A DNA stretch of 64,000 nt. Source: Phocaeicola oris (lineage in GTDB: Bacteria > Bacteroidota > Bacteroidia > Bacteroidales > Bacteroidaceae). The first letter of the stretch is position 1, and each line of letters starts with the position of its first letter. A program made the translations under genes and the position numbers. Below, piece after piece: positions 27,030 through 34,135 of the stretch. The stretch is taken from NCBI RefSeq assembly GCF_021295095.1, contig NZ_JAJLQX010000009.1, forward strand, positions 1 to 64,000, given 5' to 3'. The notes under the pieces are model-generated. The model did no database searches, had not been told where the DNA came from, and was given only the letters and a program-made list of their open reading frames with translations.

Positions 27030-27065
27030 AAAAAAGTCTGAAGCGAGTTAACTCCAGACTTTTTT
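27030..27065. terminator. Intrinsic terminator of the rnf operon
   Basis: AAAAAAGTCTG (27030-27040) pairs with CAGACTTTTTT (27055-27065) around a loop that contains the palindrome GAGTTAACTC. Both strands end in a T-run. It follows rnfA closely on the minus strand. Confidence 0.9.
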
Positions 27066-27079
27066 GTATATTCATCCTA

Positions 27080-27703
27080 TTAATTCAAACCGAATAAAAT
27101 AGCCAATCCTTTATCTACTCCAGAGAATCCCATGAATGCCATAGCCATTAATCCTGCTGTAATCAAGGCAATAGACATGCCTTGCATTCCTTTTGGAATA
27201 TTTACCAATGTGAGTTGTTCGCGGATAGCGGCAAACAGAATCAAAGCCAAACCATAGCCGATAGCTGTTGAAATAGCGTATACGACACCTGTCAGCAAGT
27301 TATGTTCCATTCCTTGCGCATTGAATGTTCCATTAGCAACCAAAATAGCAACACCAAGGATACAGCAATTGGTAGTAATCAAAGGAAGATATACTCCCAA
27401 TGCTTGATAAAGAGAAGGAGAAACCTTTTTAAGGACTATTTCTACCATTTGAACCAAAGAAGCAATCACAAGAATGAATGCAATAGTCTGCAAATAAACT
27501 AAATCAAAAGGAACGAGCACATACTTCTGTAAAAGATAAGTCACAATGGTAGAGAGTGTCAGTACAAAGACAACAGCTGCCGACATTCCCACAGCAGTAT
27601 CAACCTTCTTTGATACTCCTAAGAACGGACAAATACCTAAGAATTGTGAAAGCACGATATTGTTTACAAATATCGCCGTAATAAATATTAATATGTATGC
27701 CAT
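27080..27703 (-). CDS. rnfA: Rnf complex subunit RnfA
   Basis: This is an integral membrane subunit of the Rnf complex (207 aa) with about six hydrophobic helices, including FLGICPFLGVSKKVDTAVGM and ITTNCCILGVAILVANG. RnfA and RnfE are inverted-topology homologues that share a membrane iron-sulfur site between conserved cysteines in these loops. It is the last gene of rseC-rnfBCDGEA, followed by an intrinsic terminator. Confidence 0.95.
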   Translation of the reverse strand: MAYILIFITAIFVNNIVLSQFLGICPFLGVSKKVDTAVGMSAAVVFVLTLSTIVTYLLQKYVLVPFDLVYLQTIAFILVIASLVQMVEIVLKKVSPSLYQALGVYLPLITTNCCILGVAILVANGTFNAQGMEHNLLTGVVYAISTAIGYGLALILFAAIREQLTLVNIPKGMQGMSIALITAGLMAMAFMGFSGVDKGLAILFGLN

Positions 27704-27729
27704 ATCTATCTTACTTTAAAAGTTCAGGC

Positions 27730-28314
27730 TTATGCCTTTCTAATCTTATTTACAATAGCGATAAGGTATCCTAAAGCGATGAATGCTCCGGGAGCCAATA
27801 CAAACACCAACATTCCGTAATTCTCAGGGAAGATAGTAATATCAAATATCTTACCGGTTCCGAGGAACTCACGGATAGCGCCTAAAAGTGTCAAAGCGAA
27901 TGTGAATCCAAGCCCGATTCCCAAGCCATCAAAGAAAGATGGAACAGGTCCATGCTTTGACGCAAAGGCCTCAGCACGTCCCAGCAGAATACAGTTTACA
28001 ACAATCAATGGAATAAAAATACCCAATGTCTTGTATAAACCGGGAACATAAGCCTGCATGAACATCTGAAGCAAAGTAACTAAGGTTGCGATGACAACAA
28101 CGTAAGCAGGAATACGAACCATATCCGGAATCAAATTCTTCAACGCAGAAATCAACACATTTGAGAAAATGAGAACAAACATAGTAGCGATACCCATTCC
28201 CAACCCATTAATCGCCGAAGAAGTAGTTCCTAATGTAGGACACATTCCCAAAAGAAGAACAAATATAGGATTCTCATTGATGAGTCCGTTCAAAAATACT
28301 TTTATGTTATTCAT
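27730..28314 (-). CDS. rnfE: Rnf complex subunit RnfE
   Basis: This integral membrane subunit (194 aa) is homologous to RnfA, with LLLGMCPTLGTTSSAINGLG and LIVVNCILLGRAEAFAS holding the conserved Cys residues. It helps carry electrons across the membrane between the ferredoxin side and the flavin subunits. It lies 14 bp after rnfG and 26 bp before rnfA. Confidence 0.95.
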   Translation of the reverse strand: MNNIKVFLNGLINENPIFVLLLGMCPTLGTTSSAINGLGMGIATMFVLIFSNVLISALKNLIPDMVRIPAYVVVIATLVTLLQMFMQAYVPGLYKTLGIFIPLIVVNCILLGRAEAFASKHGPVPSFFDGLGIGLGFTFALTLLGAIREFLGTGKIFDITIFPENYGMLVFVLAPGAFIALGYLIAIVNKIRKA

Positions 28315-28328
28315 AAGTCTGCTCCTCC

Positions 28329-28952
28329 TTAATTAATAGTTTGAACTTTGGGCAACTCAGCCTGATTCGTTGCGCCGCTTATACCATCATTCTTATTACT
28401 AAAAATAGCATACGCATTATTGACCGCTTTCAGAAAAGCACGCGATGTAATGGTTGAAGCTGTAATAGCGTCGACATTACCGCCATCCTTGGAAACAGTC
28501 AGTTCCTTCTCTCCCGGATTCATTCCGATAATACTGCCCTTTCCATCTTTTTTGAACCAAGTATCAGCTTTAGAGCCTAAGCCCGGAGTTTCACTGGTTT
28601 CCATAATGGAATAATTTAAAATATTTCCTTCCTTATCGAATCCGACGAGTACTCTCAGTTCGCCTCCGAATCCGTTAGCAGCCGTCTCAATAGCGGCACC
28701 CACCTTCTCTTCGCCTTTAATAGCAGGATAAACTGTATATTTAGCACCATCTACCTCAAACTTTTGAGGTTCGGCAGCAATAGCTCCTTCCGGAAGGACT
28801 TGCTTCAATGCTTCGTTAAGTGCTTTCTGATTAGCTTCTGCAATCGGACCTTTAGTTAATTGGTTCACATACGCCAACATAGCAGTTACAATAGCTGCAA
28901 TCAAGGTCAGCGAAAGGATCATATTTATTAATGATGATTCTAATTTTTTCAT
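28329..28952 (-). CDS. rnfG: Rnf complex subunit RnfG
   Basis: This 207-aa single-span subunit has an N-terminal helix (LINMILSLTLIAAIVTAMLAYV) and an extracytoplasmic FMN-binding domain. The covalent flavin site is the Thr in the DAITASTITSRAF segment. The start is ATG 28952, whose A overlaps the rnfD stop as ATGA (28949-28952); an upstream in-frame ATG at 28988 lies inside rnfD and is unlikely. Confidence 0.94.
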   Translation of the reverse strand: MKKLESSLINMILSLTLIAAIVTAMLAYVNQLTKGPIAEANQKALNEALKQVLPEGAIAAEPQKFEVDGAKYTVYPAIKGEEKVGAAIETAANGFGGELRVLVGFDKEGNILNYSIMETSETPGLGSKADTWFKKDGKGSIIGMNPGEKELTVSKDGGNVDAITASTITSRAFLKAVNNAYAIFSNKNDGISGATNQAELPKVQTIN

Positions 28953-29959
28953 TTTTTTACTACCTCCCCAAAACGTTTTGGTTTGCAATATGTATTAATC
29001 AACGGAGTAAATACGTTCATAATAAGTATTGCGAATGACATACCTTCAGGATATGAACCGAAAAGACGAATCAAAAAAGTCAAGAAACCTATTCCGATAC
29101 CATAGATTACCATTCCTTTGTGTGTCATAGGTGAAGTGACATAATCGGTTGCCATAAAGATTGCGCCTAACATTAAACCACCGGTAAACAAATGATACCA
29201 AGGAGCAGCATAAGTGGCAGAATCGTAAAGGTTCATCAAGCCTGAGAAAACAAATACCGTAGCAATAATAGATACAGGAATATGCCAACTAATGATTTTC
29301 TTCCACAGCAGGAACGCAAAACCTATCAATAGAGCAATAGCTGAGATTTCACCTAACGAACCGGCCCCTAATTGACTCTCTCCCGACAAGCCAAAAAGCA
29401 AACCGAAAGCATCAGGCAATTCTTTTAACATTGATGGGTCATGATTGGTGATAGCTGCTTTCATCAAAGCTAAAGGCGTAGCTCCTGTTACTGCATCCGC
29501 AAATGAAAACCACTGACCAGGCTGTGGCCAACTGGTCATCTGTACAGGGAAAGATATCAATAAAAACACACGGCCAACCAATGCCGGGTTTAAAGGGTTA
29601 CATCCCAAACCGCCAAAAGTCATCTTACCAATGCCAATAGCAACCAAAGCTCCGATGATGATAATCCAAATCGGAAGATTCGATGGTAAGTTGAATGCTA
29701 ACAGAACGCCTGTTAAAATAGCAGATCCATCGGTAATTGTTGTATGTTCTCTTTTTAAAATGTACTTCGTTATAGCCCACTCAAAGAACACACAGGCTGC
29801 TACCGAAGTTAACATAACTATCAACGCGCTCAAACCAAAAACAAAAAGTGATACCAGAAAAGCCGGAATCAGAGCGATGAGTACACCATACATATTTTTC
29901 TGTATGGAATCACCGCTATGGACATGAGGCGATAAAGATAAAGTTAATTTATTTGCCAT
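28949..29959 (-). CDS. rnfD: Rnf complex subunit RnfD
   Basis: This 336-aa multi-helix subunit carries a covalent FMN on the Thr of the ADAVTGATPLAL motif. Other family motifs are SPHVHSGDSIQKNMYGV near the N-terminus, FGGLGCNPLNPALVGRVFL, and MATDYVTSPMTHKG. It is one of the two flavin-bearing membrane subunits thought to drive ion translocation. It is coupled to rnfC (7 bp gap) and rnfG (4-bp overlap). Confidence 0.95.
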   Translation of the reverse strand: MANKLTLSLSPHVHSGDSIQKNMYGVLIALIPAFLVSLFVFGLSALIVMLTSVAACVFFEWAITKYILKREHTTITDGSAILTGVLLAFNLPSNLPIWIIIIGALVAIGIGKMTFGGLGCNPLNPALVGRVFLLISFPVQMTSWPQPGQWFSFADAVTGATPLALMKAAITNHDPSMLKELPDAFGLLFGLSGESQLGAGSLGEISAIALLIGFAFLLWKKIISWHIPVSIIATVFVFSGLMNLYDSATYAAPWYHLFTGGLMLGAIFMATDYVTSPMTHKGMVIYGIGIGFLTFLIRLFGSYPEGMSFAILIMNVFTPLINTYCKPKRFGEVVKK

Positions 29960-29966
29960 ATCTCAT

Positions 29967-31304
29967 TTACTTTTTAGCATTACGGGCACGAATGATACCA
30001 CCAACAGTAGTCTTACCCAAACGGATATAATCCAATAGATAACGGTGAGACGGACATGTATACTGACATGAACCGCATTCGATACAATACATTACACATT
30101 CTTTTTCAACTCTCTCCCAATCTTTATTGGCCGACAAAGTCGCCAACAAATATGGTTCAAGTCCCATAGGACAAACAGAAACACATTTCGCGCAACGGAT
30201 ACAGGGTTGCTCCTCTTTGCGTTTAGATTCTTTCTCAGGCATCAGCAAAATACCTGAACTTCCTTTGGTAACAGGTACATTGACAGTAACCACAGCTTTG
30301 CCCATCATCGGACCACCGCTGATTACCTTACCGGTATCTTCAGGTACACCACCGGCCGCTTCAATCAACAGATTCATTGGTGTACCTATACGAGTAAGGA
30401 AGTTGGACGGATTAGCTACCGACTTGCCGGTAACAGTCACCACTCGTTCAAACAAAGGTTTGTTCTTCTGTACAGCTTCATACACAGCAAATGCAGTTCC
30501 TACATTCTGAATAATAGCACCTACACTAACAGGTAATGCAGGAGGAGCAGGAACCTGACGATTGATGACCGCGTCAATTAACTGCTTTTCACCACCTTGC
30601 GGATACTTAACCTGCAAAGGAATAATCTCTATGCCTGCATATTCTTTCGACTTATCTGTCAACAACTCGATAGCGTCGGGCTTATTTGCTTCAATAGCAA
30701 TATATCCTTTATTTACTTTAGCAGCCTTCATCAAAATAGCCAGACCGACCAGAATCTCATCAGGCTTCTCTAACATAAGACGATGGTCAGCTGTCAGATA
30801 AGGTTCACACTCAACTCCATTAATAATAACGCACTCCGGTTTTAATCCCGGAGGAGGCATTAACTTTACATGTGTTGGAAAAGTAGCACCACCCATACCA
30901 ACTATGCCTGCTGCTTTAATCTTATTAACAATCTCTTCCGGTGCAAGGTTGCACTCTTTCACAAGGGTTGCCGTTCTATCAATTGACTCTTCCCATTCAT
31001 CACCTTCCACGTCAATAAAAATGGCCGGTTTAGGATAACCGCTGGCATCAGGAACAGCGTCAATTTTCTTCACTGTTCCGGAGACAGAAGAGAAGATATC
31101 AGCCGATACAAAGCCACCTGCTTCAGCAATCTTTGTGCCAACTTTCACCTTTGCCCCTCTATCAACAATAGCTTTTGCAGGAGCACCGATATGCTGTGAC
31201 AAAGGAATGATGACTTGTTTAGGAAGGGCAAGCTCAACAATTGCTTTGTCTGCCGACAATTTATTTGCTGCTGGATGAACTCCACCAATTTTAAATGTCC
31301 TCAC
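29967..31304 (-). CDS. rnfC: Rnf complex subunit RnfC
   Basis: This 445-aa peripheral subunit contains the NADH/FMN-binding Complex-I 51-kDa-like domain (GIVGMGGATFPTHVKL; PYLTADHRLMLE) and two [4Fe-4S] motifs near the C-terminus: CIRCAKCVSVCP and CIECGSCQYTCP. It is the NAD(H)-reactive site of Rnf. Confidence 0.95.
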   Translation of the reverse strand: MRTFKIGGVHPAANKLSADKAIVELALPKQVIIPLSQHIGAPAKAIVDRGAKVKVGTKIAEAGGFVSADIFSSVSGTVKKIDAVPDASGYPKPAIFIDVEGDEWEESIDRTATLVKECNLAPEEIVNKIKAAGIVGMGGATFPTHVKLMPPPGLKPECVIINGVECEPYLTADHRLMLEKPDEILVGLAILMKAAKVNKGYIAIEANKPDAIELLTDKSKEYAGIEIIPLQVKYPQGGEKQLIDAVINRQVPAPPALPVSVGAIIQNVGTAFAVYEAVQKNKPLFERVVTVTGKSVANPSNFLTRIGTPMNLLIEAAGGVPEDTGKVISGGPMMGKAVVTVNVPVTKGSSGILLMPEKESKRKEEQPCIRCAKCVSVCPMGLEPYLLATLSANKDWERVEKECVMYCIECGSCQYTCPSHRYLLDYIRLGKTTVGGIIRARNAKK

Positions 31305-31341
31305 TTTGAATATCTTTAGTTGTTAGTTATTTATTTTATTA

Positions 31342-32340
31342 TTAAGCCTCTGTTACTGATTCCGATTTAGCCTCTACAGGCTTCTTTATCGGTTCAGCAA
31401 TCGTCTTTTCCTCAACAGATTGAGTAGCTACGGCTTTCGATACAACAGAAGCAGGCCGTTCTGTATTAGCGGCAACCTTTGTCGCTTCAGGTTCAACTGC
31501 TGGTTTCGGCTTACGAGGCGGGAAGTTAACCGCATGAATCGTATGCTTGGGACAAACTTCTTCACACTTTCTGCACATCTTACACTTCTCGGCATCAATA
31601 TAAGAAACATTATTCTCTATAACGATAGCCCCAAAGTTGCAAACTTTTTCACATTTGCCACAAGCGATACATCCTACTGCGCATGCTTTGTTTGTTACAG
31701 CGCCCTTATCATGGTTAACACATTCCACAATCATACGGCGTCCCTTTGGTCCCTTCTTTCTGATTTCAATGATATTTCGCGGACAAGCTTTGGCACATGC
31801 TCCACAAGCCACACATTTATCCTCAGAAACTTCAGGCAAACCTGTCTCCGGATTCATGTGGATGGCATCAAACTTACAAGCAGCCACACAGTCGCCACAC
31901 CCAAGACAACCATACGTACAAGCAGTCTCACCTCCTGACGTTGCATGGGCAATGGCACACGAACGAACACCGTCATATTTTGCAATACGAGGGCGATTCT
32001 CACAACTTCCATTACAACGAACAACAGCAATTCGTGGTTCTACGACTTCAGCTTGCAAACCAAGGATAGAAGCAACTTTTTCCATCACAGGAGCTCCGCC
32101 AACCGTACAAAGCTTGCCTTCCAAAGAACCTGATTCGGCAGCTTGCACACAGGCTTTAGCAAAGCCTGAACATCCCGGATAACCACAACCGCCACAATTA
32201 GCCTGAGGAAGTACAGCTGATACTTGACTAATCTTTGGATCTTCATACACAGCAAATTTCTTGGAAGCAACATACAGAATGATAGCAGAAATCAGTCCTA
32301 TAGCTCCTAACGAAATCACTGCAATAAGAATTACATTCAT
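31342..32340 (-). CDS. rnfB: Rnf complex subunit RnfB with four ferredoxin motifs
   Basis: This 332-aa ferredoxin-interacting subunit has an N-terminal membrane anchor, the CGGCGYPGC cluster motif, then four CxxCxxCxxxC motifs: CLGCGDCVAAC, CVACGACAKAC, CIACGKCEKVC and CKMCRKCEEVC. Proteobacterial RnfB has two; the larger number resembles clostridial-type RnfB and would extend the electron wire from ferredoxin. The C-terminal 60 residues are a low-complexity Pro/Lys/Val/Glu tail without cysteines. It fits ferredoxin from IorAB as one electron source. Confidence 0.94.
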   Translation of the reverse strand: MNVILIAVISLGAIGLISAIILYVASKKFAVYEDPKISQVSAVLPQANCGGCGYPGCSGFAKACVQAAESGSLEGKLCTVGGAPVMEKVASILGLQAEVVEPRIAVVRCNGSCENRPRIAKYDGVRSCAIAHATSGGETACTYGCLGCGDCVAACKFDAIHMNPETGLPEVSEDKCVACGACAKACPRNIIEIRKKGPKGRRMIVECVNHDKGAVTNKACAVGCIACGKCEKVCNFGAIVIENNVSYIDAEKCKMCRKCEEVCPKHTIHAVNFPPRKPKPAVEPEATKVAANTERPASVVSKAVATQSVEEKTIAEPIKKPVEAKSESVTEA

Positions 32341-32360
32341 AAGTTTTAGTTAGTTATTTA

Positions 32361-32783
32361 TTAATTATTTATTGGTTTCAACGTAAAAAAGAATCGTTTA
32401 CTCAATTTTTTCTTAAAAAAAGATAAGGCTATATAATAAGGTATTAAAGACAGCAATGCAATAAGAGCGGAAATTCCTTCATTCTCTGTAACAGATATCA
32501 TTATAAATAGAACTATCATCATAACTAAAAAAGGCAGACCGAAGCCTAACAGTACAGCCTGCATTCCCATTCTTGTAGTCCCATATAAAGACACTTGCTC
32601 TCCCGGGAAAAATTCATTCGCATTTTCATCATACACATCAATAAGTTTCTCTTTACTCTCAGCCGCTTTGCAAAGATTAACAGCTTTACAGGCTGCACAA
32701 GCCGAAGCCTGAACAATCTTAACTCGAATATGAGTCCCGTTGACTGATTCAATGATGCCACTATGCTTAATAATATCTTCCAT
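32361..32783 (-). CDS. rseC: RseC/MucC-like protein heading the rnf operon
   Basis: This 140-aa protein has an N-terminal Cys-bearing segment (VQASACAACKAVNLCKAAESK) and two transmembrane helices (LLGFGLPFLVMMIVLFIMI; ISALIALLSLIPYYIAL). RseC-family proteins are linked to Rnf in several lineages and in E. coli belong to the SoxR-reducing system. It lies 20 bp upstream of rnfB and is first in the operon. Confidence 0.85.
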   Translation of the reverse strand: MEDIIKHSGIIESVNGTHIRVKIVQASACAACKAVNLCKAAESKEKLIDVYDENANEFFPGEQVSLYGTTRMGMQAVLLGFGLPFLVMMIVLFIMISVTENEGISALIALLSLIPYYIALSFFKKKLSKRFFFTLKPINN

Positions 32784-32811
32784 TTTGCAAACTCCACTTT
32801 ACAAACTTGCG

Positions 32812-32819
32812 CAAAATTA
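32812..32819 (-). promoter_or_regulatory. -7 box of the rseC-rnf operon
   Basis: TAATTTTG on the minus strand fits TAnnTTTG, 29 bp before the rseC ATG. Confidence 0.5.
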
Positions 32820-32972
32820 ATACATAAATCCTAATAAATGAAACTATATAAGAATTATTTTAATATTAATTTCACCGTAATTTCAAGACAGAAATTTAAT
32901 GTATAGCCTAAGAGTCGACAGCATATTCTTTGTCTCCATATAACGTCCGTTCAGCGAATATAAATCATGCGA

Positions 32973-33014
32973 GCCGTGTATCTGTCTGAAAAGATGCAAT
33001 GATACACGGCTTTT
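32973..33014 (+). terminator. Hairpin of dispersed element copy A
   Basis: GCCGTGTATC (32973-32982) pairs with GATACACGGC (33001-33010), followed on the plus strand by TTTT. Nothing obvious needs terminating in that direction here. Confidence 0.5.
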
Positions 33015-33030
33015 CTGAACCCAACCTTAT

Positions 33031-33118
33031 CGGCTACTGTTCCGATACGCATAAATCATTCAACTCATGCTGATCAATCTCTCAACTCATACGCATGAGT
33101 TAAACAGTTCATGCGGTT
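33031..33118 (-). repeat. 22-bp-period array, ATGAGTT family, four units (inverted)
   Basis: On the minus strand four exact 22-bp steps begin at 33118, 33096, 33074 and 33052. The cores are CGCATGAACTG, GCGTATGAGTTG, AGCATGAGTTG and GCGTATCGG. Within the array GTTTAACTCATGCGTATGAG is itself partly palindromic. Confidence 0.9.
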
Positions 33119-33380
33119 CGCCTTTTCACAACCTCTTAATGACCAATTAAATTCACATGATAGGTTCGCAGATTCATAGGTTCATCAAGGCTAATTTTTT
33201 AAACAACCTATTTTGCTTATTTAATATAAGAAATTGATTTATAGAATAACAAGAAGAAACTCGTATGTATATTTCACTTAAAAGATGTATTCTTCAAATA
33301 TTATTCGTAATATTGCACTTGTCTGTTGATAGTTTTAATCGGATATTTATATTTTTTCAATTCACATTAATATAGCATGT

Positions 33381-34133
33381 ATGAAAAAAACATATCAAAT
33401 AGAAATCTGCGCTAATTCTGCCTTAAGTTGTATAAACGCACAAGAGGCAGGAGCCAATCGTGTGGAACTTTGCGCAGGAATGCCCGAAGGAGGTACAACT
33501 CCATCATACGGAGAAATAGTGACAGCCCGCTCTCTTTTGAATAAGACTAAATTACACGTTATTATTCGACCACGTGGAGGTGATTTTCTCTATTCAAACT
33601 TAGAATTATCTATTATGCAACATGACATTCAATTAGCTAAACAGATTGGTGTGGATGGTGTCGTATTCGGTTGTTTGGATAAACAAGGTAATGTGGACAT
33701 GAAAGCAATGGAAGTTTTAATGAAAGAAGCCGAAGGACTGAATGTTACTTTTCATCGTGCTTTTGACATGTGCAAAGATTATAAAAAAGCATTGGAGGAT
33801 ATCATCTCCATAGGATGTACTCGAATCCTCACCTCCGGACAAAGCATGAATGCGGAATCGGGGATTCCTGTATTAAAAGAATTAGTGCAATTGTCAGCAG
33901 ACAGAATAATCATCATGCCGGGATGCGGCATCCATTCTAACAATATCAAAAAGATAGCTTTGGAAACAGGGGCTACGGAATTCCATTTCTCCGGTCGCAT
34001 TCAAATGGAGAGTGAAATGAAATTCCGTAATCCTCATGTCTCTATGGGAGGTACTGTGCATATTGACGAATATATGCAAGATGTAACCGGCAAAGAAGTA
34101 GTTCTATCTACTATCCATGCCCTTAAATGTTAA
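33381..34133 (+). CDS. cutC: CutC-family protein
   Basis: This 250-aa TIM-barrel protein of the CutC family starts IEICANSALSCINAQEAGANRVELC, continues with GGTTPSYG and VIIRPRGGDFLYSN, and has TFHRAFDMCKD, RILTSGQ and IMPGCGI. It was long linked to copper homeostasis on the basis of E. coli genetics, but the direct role is disputed and the catalytic function uncertain. Single gene; it converges with the transglutaminase-like gene with 2 bp between stops. Confidence 0.93.
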   Translation: MKKTYQIEICANSALSCINAQEAGANRVELCAGMPEGGTTPSYGEIVTARSLLNKTKLHVIIRPRGGDFLYSNLELSIMQHDIQLAKQIGVDGVVFGCLDKQGNVDMKAMEVLMKEAEGLNVTFHRAFDMCKDYKKALEDIISIGCTRILTSGQSMNAESGIPVLKELVQLSADRIIIMPGCGIHSNNIKKIALETGATEFHFSGRIQMESEMKFRNPHVSMGGTVHIDEYMQDVTGKEVVLSTIHALKC

Positions 34134-34135
34134 GG

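Larger units (their letters stand above)
32942..33183 (-). repeat. Dispersed intergenic element, copy A (242 bp)
   Basis: Read on the minus strand this matches 39270-39557. It has GAACC-rich sequence with CTATNATGTGAATTT, a four-unit 22-bp array, GGTTGG/GGGTTC, a hairpin GCCGTGTATC...GATACACGGC and GAACGNACGTT at the end. Copy B is 46 bp longer and has six array units instead of four. Confidence 0.85.
32784..33380. other. Divergent intergenic region between rseC and cutC
   Basis: It contains the rnf-operon -7 box (32812-32819), an inverted copy of the 242-bp dispersed element (32942-33183) with its hairpin and 22-bp array, and AT-rich DNA upstream of cutC. No clear cutC promoter; TAGTTTTA near 33331 is the best partial match. 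Confidence 0.6.

Noticed and set aside
31420-32182. Several plus-strand frames opposite rnfB
   Set aside because: They are shadows of a Cys/Lys-rich gene; rnfB on the minus strand has all family motifs.
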